A stretch of 64,000 bases of DNA from Chloroflexota bacterium (GCA_028874795.1 JAPPHT010000056.1:186001-250000), one strand, 5' to 3'; positions 55,419-64,000 are shown, counted from the stretch's first letter. A program made the numbers and translations. Notes: generated from the sequence alone by a model not told the origin.

Positions 55419-56540
55419 CTACCGCACCGTCGCGTAGCCGCCCGGCACGCCGCGCTTCGCCAGCACGATCTGCCACAGCTGGATGTTGCGGGAGCGGAAG
55501 CCGCCCGCGCACGCGAGCAGGTAGAACTTCCACATGCGGTAGAAGCGCTCGTCGTACCGGTCCTTCAGCGAGTCCCAGTTGCTGTGGAACTTCTCATACC
55601 ACGCCACGAGCGTCTTGTCGTAGTCGGCGCCGAAGTTGTGCCAGTCCTCCACCATGAACAAGCCCTCGATCGCCTGCCCTATCTGCGCGACCGACGGCAA
55701 CACGCCGTTCACGAATATGTACTTGTCCATCCACGGGTCTATCGCGTTCGTGGACCTGTTGGAGCCGATGGTGTGCAGCAGGAAGAAGCCGCCGTTCTCC
55801 AGCAGACGCGCGGCTGTCTCGAAATACACGCGGTAGTTCCGGGGCCCCACGTGCTCGAACATGCCCATCGAGACCACGTGGTCGAAGCGCCCCTCCGCGT
55901 CGCGGTAGTCCTGCAGCAGCCCTGTGACCGGCAGGTGGCCGTACCGCTCGGCGATGTACTTCACCTGCTCCTCGGAGATGGTGACGCCGGTGCAGCGCGC
56001 GCCGTACTTCTCCGCGGCGAACCCCATGAACGCCCCCCAGCCGCAGCCGATGTCGAACACCGACTGCCCTGCCTGCAGCCCTATCTTGCGGCAGATGAGG
56101 TCCAGCTTCGCGTCCTGCGCGGCGTCGAGGTCGGTCGCCTCCTTCCAGTAGCCGCAGCTGCCCGTGATGCGCGAGTCAAACGTCGCGGCGAAGAGGTCGT
56201 TGCCCAGGTTGTAGTGCTGGTCGCCCACGTCCCAGGCGCGCTTCTTGTTCTGCCGGTTCGTCCAGCGCGCCGTGAGCGCCAGTCTCAGCGTTTTCAGGTT
56301 CCGCGGGAGGAGGTGTTGCGCGCCGGAGCCGAGGATGCGCGCCATCGTCTCGTCCAGTTGGCCGGAGTCCCACCAGCCGTCCATGTACGCTTCGCCGAAA
56401 CCGAGCGAACCCTCCGCGAACACGCGCGCGAACAGCCGCTCGTCGTGCACCTGTATGTCCCACGGCTCCGGTCCGTTGATCTCCACCTCCGCAGGCGCCA
56501 GGAGGCGCTCCGCCTGCTCTCTGAACTTGTCGTTCGCCAT
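55419..56540 (-). CDS. cfa: cyclopropane-fatty-acyl-phospholipid synthase family methyltransferase
   Basis: FGEAYMDGWWDSGQLDETM, DVGDQHYNLGNDLFAATFDSRITGSCGYWKEATDLDAAQDAKLDLICRKIGLQAGQSVFDIGCGWGAFM. Confidence 0.92.
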   Translation of the reverse strand: MANDKFREQAERLLAPAEVEINGPEPWDIQVHDERLFARVFAEGSLGFGEAYMDGWWDSGQLDETMARILGSGAQHLLPRNLKTLRLALTARWTNRQNKKRAWDVGDQHYNLGNDLFAATFDSRITGSCGYWKEATDLDAAQDAKLDLICRKIGLQAGQSVFDIGCGWGAFMGFAAEKYGARCTGVTISEEQVKYIAERYGHLPVTGLLQDYRDAEGRFDHVVSMGMFEHVGPRNYRVYFETAARLLENGGFFLLHTIGSNRSTNAIDPWMDKYIFVNGVLPSVAQIGQAIEGLFMVEDWHNFGADYDKTLVAWYEKFHSNWDSLKDRYDERFYRMWKFYLLACAGGFRSRNIQLWQIVLAKRGVPGGYATVR

Positions 56541-56684
56541 AGGGGTTTCGTGACGCTCCTTGCCGCTGGCTATCGGCGAGAGAGTATAGCGCGGCGCGCG
56601 GCGGGGCGTGCGTGCGAGTGTGACGCAGGCGCGCACGGGCGTATACTCGCGGAGCGCAGCCGCGCATGGAGAGGAGAACGCATC

Positions 56685-57806
56685 ATGGCAGGGATCGTCG
56701 ACGCGGACACCCACATCATCGAACACCCCGGCGTCTGGGAGCACTTCGACGCCGACATGTACGAGCGCAGACCCCTCCTCGCCTCCATCCCCCTCGACGG
56801 CGACGACGGCCCGCGGGACTTCGTCTGGATGATCAACGGCACCGCCGTCCCCAAGCGCTCCGGCAAGGGCAGCTACGCGGTCGCCGTCGGCGGCTCCGAC
56901 TCCGAGAACGCCCGCACCGACATCCGCGCCTCCGTGCGCTACATCACCGACCCACTCGCGCGCGTCGAGGACATGGACAAGCGCGGGGTCGACTCGGAGG
57001 TTGTCTTCCCCACCGTGCTCCTCGCCTACATCACTGACGACGTCGAGTTGGAGGTCGCCATCTGCCGCAGCTACAACCGCTACATGGCCGAGGCCTGGCG
57101 CGTTACCGGCGACCGCATGGCGTGGGTCGTCGTGCCCCCGCTGCGCGACATCGAGGCGTCGCTGCAGGAGATCGAGACGGCACGCGACAACGGCGCGGTA
57201 GGCGTCTTCTTCCGCGGCGTTGAAGACGACCGCTCGCTCGCGGAGTCGTACTTCTTCCCCATCTACGAGGCGGCGCAGCGGCTCGGGATGGCGATCAGCG
57301 TCCACACCGGGGGCGGCTCGCCGGGCATGCTGCAGGTGTTCGACCGTAACGTCTCCCACAACCTGCCGCACGTGCGCTCGCTGCCGCTCTTCGCCTTCCG
57401 GGACCTGGTCGCGCACAAGATCCCGGAGCGCTTCCCGGACCTCACCTTCGGTTTCATCGAGGCGTCGGCCTCGTGGGTGCCGTACGTCGTCCACCACCTC
57501 CGGCGCTCGACCCGGACCTCCGACCGCGGCATCGGGCGCGCCAACCCCGATGCGGCGCTCGACTTCGGCCCCGCCCTCTTCCGCGACTACCGGCTCTTCA
57601 TCGCCGCCGAGACTGATGAGGACATCCCGTACCTCATCAACTACATCGGCGAGGACAACATCATCATGGGGTCCGACTACGGCCACCAGGACCAGTCGAA
57701 GGACAACGGTATGGTGGGTGTCATGCAGAGCCGGGAGGACCTGCCCGCCCGCGTGGTCGAGAAGATCCTGGCCGACAACCCCACGCGCTACTACGGCCTG
57801 GGCTGA
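56685..57806 (+). CDS. ACMSD-type amidohydrolase (paralog 3)
   Basis: GIVDADTHIIEHPGVWEHF, AISVHTGGG, LTFGFIEASASWVPYVVHHLRR, NIIMGSDYGHQD. Confidence 0.9.
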   Translation: MAGIVDADTHIIEHPGVWEHFDADMYERRPLLASIPLDGDDGPRDFVWMINGTAVPKRSGKGSYAVAVGGSDSENARTDIRASVRYITDPLARVEDMDKRGVDSEVVFPTVLLAYITDDVELEVAICRSYNRYMAEAWRVTGDRMAWVVVPPLRDIEASLQEIETARDNGAVGVFFRGVEDDRSLAESYFFPIYEAAQRLGMAISVHTGGGSPGMLQVFDRNVSHNLPHVRSLPLFAFRDLVAHKIPERFPDLTFGFIEASASWVPYVVHHLRRSTRTSDRGIGRANPDAALDFGPALFRDYRLFIAAETDEDIPYLINYIGEDNIIMGSDYGHQDQSKDNGMVGVMQSREDLPARVVEKILADNPTRYYGLG

Positions 57807-57828
57807 GTCTCGCCATTCCCGCGCCCTT

Positions 57829-57914
57829 CCGTCATTCCCGCGAAGGCGGGAATCCAGGGCGGCCGCGAGGTCGCGCGGGCGAGAGGGGCGTCGTGGCAAG
57901 CCTGTCGAACCGCG
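57829..57914. repeat. interspersed-repeat fragments (CATTCCCGCGAAGGCGGGAATCCAG hairpin; GGCAAGCCTGTCGAACCG)
   Basis: Same core, inverted, as the 34116-34300 cluster, followed by a TTCGACAGGCTTGCC-type motif. Confidence 0.65.
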
Positions 57915-57930
57915 CCTGCTGTGGCCGCGC

Positions 57931-58374
57931 CTATCTTGCCCTCGTCGGCCTGCGCATCCAAGCACACCAGAACAGCAACACGCTGGGCACGGCGAAACCC
58001 AGCCCGATGACCAGGAAGTAGCCACTGATAGTGCGCTCGATGTCGCCGTCGCCCAGCGCGCCAAGCACGCCTAAGGACAACAAGAAGATGCTGACTGCCG
58101 CGGGCAAGGCCCCTGCCATAACCAGCAGGATAGTGAACGGAAACTCACTGGTGCGAGGTCCGTCAGGACGCCGTAGCGCGCTCAGCCGCTTGTAGACCAG
58201 CCAGAACAGCAGTACAGCCAGTGGGACTGACGGTACGCCCACCAGCAACCGCCACGCGTTCGGCCACACACCACCTTGTAGCAGGGCCATCAATAGCGCC
58301 AGCGCGGCCATTCCCCCCGCCACAGCTATCAGCAGCGTGACGGCGAAATGCCGCTCTTCCTTAGGCAGCCTCAC
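57931..58374 (-). CDS. membrane protein (147 aa)
   Basis: GTG start at 58374; FAVTLLIAVAGGMAALALLMALL..LLVGVPSVPLAVLLFWLVY..ILLVMAGALPAAVSIFLLSLGVLGAL. Confidence 0.65.
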   Translation of the reverse strand: MRLPKEERHFAVTLLIAVAGGMAALALLMALLQGGVWPNAWRLLVGVPSVPLAVLLFWLVYKRLSALRRPDGPRTSEFPFTILLVMAGALPAAVSIFLLSLGVLGALGDGDIERTISGYFLVIGLGFAVPSVLLFWCAWMRRPTRAR

Positions 58375-59393
58375 ACACCCTCCCCGTCCAGCTTGAGCAG
58401 CCTGCGCGCGTTCCCCTCGAAGATCTTCTGCTTGTCCTCGATACTCGCCGTGATGCCGTCCATCACCGCCAGCGTCGACCGGATATAGCCGGAGCCCTTC
58501 TCCGGATCGAACGGCGCGTCCGACGCGAAGAGCACCCGGTCCGCGCCGAAGAACGCCAGCCCGCACTCCGTCGCCGGCACCGAGCCGAACGTCGCCGTGT
58601 CCGCGTAGAACATGCGGAAGTAGTCGTACGGGCGCTTCTCCAGCCGTCCCAGGGTGCCCGCCTCGTGCGGGTCGTCGCTGCGTCGCCCGAGCTGGTCCAG
58701 GCCGGGCCCAACGCGGCCCTCGAAGAACGGCACCATCCCGCCGAGGTGGTGCGCGATGATCTTGATGTCCGGGAGCCTGTCGAACATGCCGGACATGACG
58801 ATGCGCCCCATCGCCACGCTCGTCTCGTACGGCCAGCCGAACGCCCACCACATGTCGTACCAGGAGCGCTCCTCGGTCACGTAGTCCGGGAACTCGGCGG
58901 AGCGCGTCGGGTGCAGCCAGATCGGCAGGTCGAGCTCGGCCATCTTGTCGAACACGGGCGCGAGCTCGGGGTCGTCCAGCGGGCGGCCGTTCACGTTCGA
59001 GAAGACCTGCACGCCCTTCGCGCCGAGCTTGTTGATGGAGCGATCGATCTCGTCCAGCGATGCCTGCACGTTGTTCAGCGGGAGCGCCGCGACGAACCCG
59101 GGGAACCGGTCCGGGTGCTGCGAGACGACCTCAGCCATGCCGTCGTTGGCGATCTGCGCGAGCTCCGGGCTGTCCTCCGGCCCGGCGACTACCTCGACGG
59201 GCGGCAGGTTCAGCGAGAACACCTGCTTGTAGTCGTCGCCGAACTGGTCGATCTTCTCGAACCGCGCGTCGACGTCGTACAGCATGGGGATGGCGGAGAC
59301 GCGTTTCATCATGTACGCGCCACCTTCGCTCATGTTCGTCATCGCGTCGAAGTAGGGCTTGGGCAGAATGTGGTTGAAGATGTCTATCTTCAC
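58371..59393 (-). CDS. ACMSD-type amidohydrolase (paralog 4)
   Basis: VKIDIFNHILPKPYFDAMTNM, LDLPIWLHPTRS, IKIIAHHLGGMVPFFEGRV, VLFASDAPFDPEKG. Confidence 0.9.
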   Translation of the reverse strand: MKIDIFNHILPKPYFDAMTNMSEGGAYMMKRVSAIPMLYDVDARFEKIDQFGDDYKQVFSLNLPPVEVVAGPEDSPELAQIANDGMAEVVSQHPDRFPGFVAALPLNNVQASLDEIDRSINKLGAKGVQVFSNVNGRPLDDPELAPVFDKMAELDLPIWLHPTRSAEFPDYVTEERSWYDMWWAFGWPYETSVAMGRIVMSGMFDRLPDIKIIAHHLGGMVPFFEGRVGPGLDQLGRRSDDPHEAGTLGRLEKRPYDYFRMFYADTATFGSVPATECGLAFFGADRVLFASDAPFDPEKGSGYIRSTLAVMDGITASIEDKQKIFEGNARRLLKLDGEGV

Positions 59394-59537
59394 GTGATCC
59401 TCCGTTGGGGCGCCTTGGTACCGCACCCGTTATCATCCGACTAACCCTAAGCCCTCACCCCCTCGTCGGTCAAAGGGGCGCGGGGACGGGAGAACGACGC
59501 GGTCCTTCAGCAGATGGGTGGAACGCCGCGACAGGCT

Positions 59538-59819
59538 CTACCGCCTGATGGCGTTGATCTTCCTGAGGACAACGCGGCGGTTGGCTTCGTCAACGTCGTA
59601 GAAGAGCACGATAGGCGGAGGGCCATCTGAGACGATAGCCCACGTGTCGCCCTCGATGTTCGTAGTCCGGGTGCCGGTCGTGGGTTGTCTCTTCAACTCG
59701 TATTCCAGGGCAAACTCAATCTCCAGCAGAACTGAGTCGTATGGCTGACCGGATCGATGGAGGCTGTCAACGGACTCTCGGAACCCCTCGTCGTCATAGA
59801 CGATCTCATACAGGTCCAT
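59538..59819 (-). CDS. putative toxin partner of the Panacea-domain protein (RelE/ParE-like by eye)
   Basis: MDLYEIVYDDEGFRESVDSLHRSGQPYDSVLLEIEFALEYEL...PPPIVLFYDVDEANRRVVLRKINAIRR; start overlaps the stop of the upstream gene (TGATG). Confidence 0.6.
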   Translation of the reverse strand: MDLYEIVYDDEGFRESVDSLHRSGQPYDSVLLEIEFALEYELKRQPTTGTRTTNIEGDTWAIVSDGPPPIVLFYDVDEANRRVVLRKINAIRR

Positions 59820-60376
59820 CAGTTGATGCCCATCTCCCGGATGGCCTCTTCAGTCTCCTGGTCGATGGGGTCTGCGCTCAGCCAGGCCGTCTCGTATGGA
59901 ATGGCCTCTCCGTCGTTCGCCAGCATCCATCCGGGCTCACGGTGTGAGAAGTCTGAGACCTCGCGAGCTGTCTTCCCGCGGAAGAAACCTATGATTGTAT
60001 CGACCAGGTCAAGCTCGTCTTCTGAGAACCATCTAAGGTCCGCCTGGCGTGCCCGGTCGACAACAAGCCTGTGCTGCCGACCAGTAAAATACTCCCGGTA
60101 CTCGACAGAGACATCGCCGGAGTCGATGAGTTCCCTGCGTATTTCGAGAAACTCCCGAGGTGCTGGCCCCTCTCGCAGTTTCTGGTAGCTGGCGCCTGTT
60201 ATCGGCCTGTGCAGGGAGCGGAACGCCGCAAAATCCGCGTAGTACAGGATCTTGTTGAGCTTCACGGCTCCGAAGGTAGGGTCGTCCTCGCACTGTCTGG
60301 ACACATAGACGACCAACTCCCTGAATTTCTCTCTGTCAAAATCGAACCGCTCCGCAGCCTCTACGTATGCATCCAT
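59819..60376 (-). CDS. Panacea (DUF4065/SocA-like) domain protein, putative antitoxin
   Basis: FDREKFRELVVYVSRQCEDDPTFGAVKLNKILYYADFAAFRSLHRPITGASYQKLREGPAPREFLEIRREL. Confidence 0.8.
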   Translation of the reverse strand: MDAYVEAAERFDFDREKFRELVVYVSRQCEDDPTFGAVKLNKILYYADFAAFRSLHRPITGASYQKLREGPAPREFLEIRRELIDSGDVSVEYREYFTGRQHRLVVDRARQADLRWFSEDELDLVDTIIGFFRGKTAREVSDFSHREPGWMLANDGEAIPYETAWLSADPIDQETEEAIREMGIN

Positions 60377-60590
60377 GTTCAGCCTCGTGCTGGCCTTGTC
60401 CTGTCCGCTCGGCCTCTCTTGCCCCTACACTGCGTGGAAGAGCCTGGACGTTGACACTGGCGATAGTACACCCCGGAATTGCACTGTCAACGCGGCGGTG
60501 TCACAACACAGGACATCCGCCCCATTGCCCCGAGGCAACACGGCTCGCTACTATCGCCTCACGACTACTCTTGGTCCTCTGGAGCACCCT

Positions 60591-61365
60591 GTGCAGGTAC
60601 GCATCGTCGGCGCACACAGCCTGGACTCGAAGCACGCCCACCACAACTGCTTCCTCATCGACGGGTGTATCGCCGTCGACGCCGGAAGCATCATGAGCGC
60701 GCTCGCCGCTGACGAGCAGGAGCGCATCGAGGCCGTCCTCCTCACGCACCACCACTTCGACCACTGCCGCGACCTCCCGACGCTCGCACTGGACTGCCGC
60801 GACGCGGGCAGGACCGTCCAGGTGCATGGCGAGCCGCCGGCCCTCAGGACGACCAACTCCCGCCTGCTGGACGGAGGCATCTACATCGACGCCACGAGGG
60901 CGCCTGGGGCCCGGCGTCTCCCCACCGCTCTCGCTCCGTCCCTTCGCCGCAGGCGAGACGCATGAACTGTTCGGCTACCGCGTCTCCAGCGTGCGCGTCG
61001 ACCATCCCGTGCCAACTATGGGCTACATCGTCGGCGCTGGTGGGCTGAGCGTTGGCTTCTCGGGCGACACCGGCGGCGCGCTCATGGGCTTCTTCACGCA
61101 CCCCGCGCCGCCGGACGTGCTGCTGATCGACGTCACGTGGCCTGAGCGCATGCGCGCCCACGCCGAGGCATCGCGCCACATGACGCCGGGGATGCTGCGG
61201 GAAGAGTTGCTCGCCGCGAGGCAGGCGGGCGTCGCGCTCCCGAAGCTCATCGCCGTGCACCGCTCGCTGCGTGAGGAGCCCGAACTGCTGCGCGAACTCG
61301 CCGCCCTCCAGACCGAACTGAACGTCGACCTCGAGCCCGGCTACGAGGACATGGTCATCGGCTGA
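60591..61365 (+). pseudogene. MBL-fold metallo-hydrolase, apparently frameshifted
   Basis: Frame 1: VQVRIVGAHSLDSKHAHHNCFLIDGCIAVDAGSIM..LLTHHHFDHCRDLP; frame 2: PLSLRPFAAGETHELFGYRVSSVRVDHPVPTMGYIVGAGGLSVGFSGDTGG; switch at GGGG 60906-60909. Confidence 0.8.
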
Positions 61366-61389
61366 GTAGTGTGAGCGCCGGCAACAGAT

Positions 61390-61590
61390 CTACTTAGCGT
61401 TGCCCGCAATCAGGGCGCGTACAGCTGGCGCGAGCTCCTTCGGAACAGTCATGACCGTCTCAGTGGAGTCCTCGAAGGCCGCTTCGCCCTCAGCGACTGC
61501 TTCGTCTTCACTGAGGGATTCGTAGTGCTGGAGCACACGCCGGACGCGTTCTTCATCCCACCCCGGCGGGAATTCTGTTTTCTTCTTCAT
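61390..61590 (-). CDS. putative antitoxin (BrnA/CopG-like)
   Basis: MKKKTEFPPGWDEERVRRVLQHYESLSEDEAVAEGEAAFEDSTETVMTVPKELAPAVRALIAG; overlaps the upstream partner. Confidence 0.65.
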   Translation of the reverse strand: MKKKTEFPPGWDEERVRRVLQHYESLSEDEAVAEGEAAFEDSTETVMTVPKELAPAVRALIAGNAK

Positions 61591-61871
61591 TGCCCTCTCC
61601 TTCTCATACGCCGCCGGAATGCAGCAAGGGGTTTCCCACTTAGCTCGTACGCCGTGATGACGAAGACGTAGTCCGGTTCGGGGTCAGGCACGTAGATTAC
61701 CTGCAGGCAACGACCAGCGCGGGTCCGGCCGATCGCGATACGTACTCCGTCTCGTCCAGACCGATCTTCATCCGGCGACTCGAGAACATCCGCTACCTCA
61801 TGCTCTTCGACTCCATGAGAAAGAATATGCAGGTCGTCGGTTTCTGGGTCAATATAGAACCTGGTATGCAA
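61587..61871 (-). CDS. putative toxin (DUF4258/BrnT-like)
   Basis: VADVLESPDEDRSGRDGVRIAIGRTRAGRCLQVIYVPDPEPDYVFVITAYELSGKPLAAFRRRMRRRG. Confidence 0.6.
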   Translation of the reverse strand: MHTRFYIDPETDDLHILSHGVEEHEVADVLESPDEDRSGRDGVRIAIGRTRAGRCLQVIYVPDPEPDYVFVITAYELSGKPLAAFRRRMRRRGQ

Positions 61872-61945
61872 GGCTGCGACCCCTGCCTATGATAAGACAC
61901 CCTCAAACGTGCGCAACCTCAGCACCTTGGCACAGGACGAAGTCC

Positions 61946-62176
61946 ATGACGACCGTGAATGTTCGCGAAGCGAAAGCCCAGCTCTCCCGCCTGCTCGCAC
62001 AGGTCGAAGCCGGCGAGGAAGTCACCATCGCCCGCAACGGCAAGCCTGTTGCGCGGCTTGTTGCGTGCAAACCCAAGCGCAAACCGCAGCCCGATGTGTT
62101 GAAAGGGATCATCAGCATCGACGAGCGTTTCTTCGAGCCGCTGCCCGAGGAGGAGTTGGAGCTCTGGGGCGTTTGA
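61946..62176 (+). CDS. Phd/YefM-type antitoxin
   Basis: MTTVNVREAKAQLSRLLAQVEAGEEVTIARNGKPVARLVACKPKRKPQ. Confidence 0.92.
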   Translation: MTTVNVREAKAQLSRLLAQVEAGEEVTIARNGKPVARLVACKPKRKPQPDVLKGIISIDERFFEPLPEEELELWGV

Positions 62177-62179
62177 TCA

Positions 62180-62565
62180 TTGCGCCTCCTGCTCGACACC
62201 CACGCCTTCATCTGGTGGTACAGCGACAGTTCACGGCTGTCGTTGCCTGTGCATCGTCAAGTCCTTGATGAATCGAACGAAAAACTGATCAGCGCGGCCT
62301 CGGCATGGGAAATCGTAATCAAGCACCGCCTCGGCAAGCTGCTGGGCGCCGAAGCACTGGCCCTTGACATCCCCGGAGCGATCGCCTTCCAAGGCTTCGA
62401 AGAACTGCCCGTGACCGTAGCAGAGGGCGTTCGGGCCGGGAACTCCCCGGCCCGCTCCGCGACCCGTTCGACCGCATGCTCATCGCGCAGGCGCTGGCAC
62501 ACGACCTCGTGGTCGTCTCGAACGAGACGCTCTTCGACCGCTACGGCGTGCGCCGCCTCTGGTAA
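62180..62565 (+). pseudogene. PIN-domain toxin (VapC-like), apparently frameshifted
   Basis: LRLLLDTHAFIWWYSDSSRL..LISAASAWEIVIKHRLGKL in one frame; RDPFDRMLIAQALAHDLVVVSNETLFDRYGVRRLW* in another; a missing G at GGG 62438-62440 restores RAGELPGPLRDPFDRM. Confidence 0.85.
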
Positions 62566-62575
62566 CGCGACTGCC

Positions 62576-63283
62576 TCAGCCTGCGAGGTGCTTCCCGAAC
62601 CACGCAAGCGCGTCGGCCCACGCGGCCTCGGCGGCGTCCTGCACGTAGCGGTCCGCGTTCGTGTGGTTGTGGAACGCGTGCGGCGCGTTGGCGTACACCT
62701 TCATGTCGCAGGTCGTTCCGGCATCGTTCAGCGCCTTTGTGATGTCGTCGATGCCCGCGTTGATGCGCTCGTCCAGCTCGCCGTAGACGGCGTAGACCGC
62801 GCCCTTGATGTTCGGCACCTGCTCCAGCGGCGGGTTCGCGCCGTAGAACGGCACAGCGGCCGCGATATCCTCGCTCTCCGTGGCCACACGCCACGTGATG
62901 CCCCCGCCGAAGCAGAAGCCGATGATGCCGATGCGCGTCACGTCCGCCTGCGACTTCAGGTACGCGATCACCGCCTGCACGTCGCTGATGTGGCGTTCCC
63001 GCGGGATCTGACCCAGCATCGCGGGGATGTCCTCGATGCTCGCCGTCCCGCCGTCGCGCGACAGCAGGTCCGGCGCGACCGCGATGTAGCCGTTGCTCGC
63101 GAGTCCGTCCGCCACGTCGCGCAGGTAGGGCACCAAGCCGCGGTTCTCGTGGATGACGATGACTGCCGGAGCGCTGCCGCCAGCCGCCGGCCTCGACTCG
63201 TACGCCGCCAGTTGCGCGTCGCCCGCGTCTATCGAGATGTCGCTTCCGTTGGGCTCAGGCCCGTCGATGAGTGGGTTCGCCAT
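62576..63283 (-). CDS. dienelactone hydrolase family protein
   Basis: AYESRPAAGGSAPAVIVIHENRGLVPYLRDVADGLASNGYIAVAPDLL, IGIIGFCFGGGITWRVA, KVYANAPHAFHNHT. Confidence 0.95.
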   Translation of the reverse strand: MANPLIDGPEPNGSDISIDAGDAQLAAYESRPAAGGSAPAVIVIHENRGLVPYLRDVADGLASNGYIAVAPDLLSRDGGTASIEDIPAMLGQIPRERHISDVQAVIAYLKSQADVTRIGIIGFCFGGGITWRVATESEDIAAAVPFYGANPPLEQVPNIKGAVYAVYGELDERINAGIDDITKALNDAGTTCDMKVYANAPHAFHNHTNADRYVQDAAEAAWADALAWFGKHLAG

Positions 63284-63433
63284 ACTCCCGTCCTCCTTTG
63301 GTTTCCCGCATTATAGGCAATCTCCAGGCGCGCAGAGGGACCGCGTCGATACCCGGAAATCGGACACGCGGCCATTGCTCGTTCGCATTCCGCCGTCCTA
63401 GACTCGCGCCAACCCACCGGGTCTGGAGGCCGC

Positions 63434-63715
63434 GTGAACATCAGACTGCCGTTTCCCCGCCGCAGCGTCGCCTCTCGCGGGCGCGCCATCTACATGGAGA
63501 AGATTCGCCCGCACGTCTACCCCCAGCAGATAGGCACGGTCATCATCATTGACGTCCGCAGCGGCGACTACGAGGTCAGTACAGGCCCGATGGACCAGGT
63601 CCCCGCTCTGGACAGACTACGCGAGCGCAGGCCCGACGCCCTCATCTGGCGGAAGCGCGTCGGCTATCAGACCGTCGCAGGTTTCGGCGGGCTCCGGGTG
63701 GACAAGGATGGTTAG
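63434..63715 (+). CDS. small hypothetical protein paired with a clan AA protease-like ORF
   Basis: GTVIIIDVRSGDYEVSTGPMDQVPALDRLRERRPDALIWRKRVGYQTVAGFGG; overlaps the next start. Confidence 0.6.
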   Translation: MNIRLPFPRRSVASRGRAIYMEKIRPHVYPQQIGTVIIIDVRSGDYEVSTGPMDQVPALDRLRERRPDALIWRKRVGYQTVAGFGGLRVDKDG

Positions 63716-64000
63716 CGGAGCAGTCAAAGGTCTCGTGCCCGTAGTCCCCGTAGCCATCGTTGACGGAAGCGGCGTCCCGCAGCAGTTCCAGGCGGTCCTG
63801 GACACAGCCTTCATCGGAACCGTCAGCTTGCCGCACTCCTCCATCGAGCGGCTTGGTCTGACAGACCCGTCTACAGAGGCCGTAACCTTCGCAAACGGCG
63901 AGACGGAGGAGTGCAACATCTATCTGGCAACCGCAATTTGGGGCGGGGAACGCTATTCCGTCTCTGTCTACGAACTTGGGCCGGAACCGCTCATCGGCAT
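63708..64000 (+). CDS. retropepsin-like clan AA aspartic protease-like protein (truncated by window edge)
   Basis: MVSGAVKGLVPVVPVAIVDGSGVPQQFQAVLDTAFIGTVSLPHSSIERLGL: D-T-(A/G)-F type active-site region. Confidence 0.6.
   Translation, partial: MVSGAVKGLVPVVPVAIVDGSGVPQQFQAVLDTAFIGTVSLPHSSIERLGLTDPSTEAVTFANGETEECNIYLATAIWGGERYSVSVYELGPEPLIG

Noticed and set aside
55419-58064. 881-aa minus-strand ORF
   Set aside because: Only the C-terminal 373 residues are the cyclopropane synthase; the rest is antisense to the 56685-57806 amidohydrolase

Overview
High-GC bacterial window with no rRNA, tRNA or CRISPR array found by eye. It is dominated by catabolic and transport genes: four Rieske ring-hydroxylating oxygenase alpha subunits, two Gfo/Idh/MocA dehydrogenases, four ACMSD-type amidohydrolases, a 4,5-dihydroxyphthalate-decarboxylase-like protein, a gentisate-dioxygenase-like cupin beside a fumarylacetoacetate hydrolase (FAH) family protein, three TctC-type solute-binding lipoproteins with two TctA permeases, MFS transporters, LLM, SDR, CaiB and acyl-CoA dehydrogenase enzymes, and a CoxS/CoxM pair without CoxL. 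This mix resembles marine SAR202-type Chloroflexota, but that assignment is an inference from gene content only. Accessory content includes five or six small toxin-antitoxin-like loci (MazEF, RHH/PIN, Panacea plus partner, BrnT/BrnA-like, Phd/PIN, DUF6883/DUF4926), an orphan PD-(D/E)XK-like nuclease, a phBC6A51/terminase-small-subunit-like HTH gene and several interspersed repeats. The most unusual gene is a 1504-aa lipoprotein (19581-24095) made of 35 RCC1-like repeats, each with a Cys pair. Its first seven repeats form a distinct subtype, which suggests 5 x 7-bladed propellers. Four genes appear frameshifted at or near short G/C runs (GNAT, the ~31 kb HTH partner, MBL-fold hydrolase, PIN toxin). 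Family calls come from reading the translations; no database search was run.
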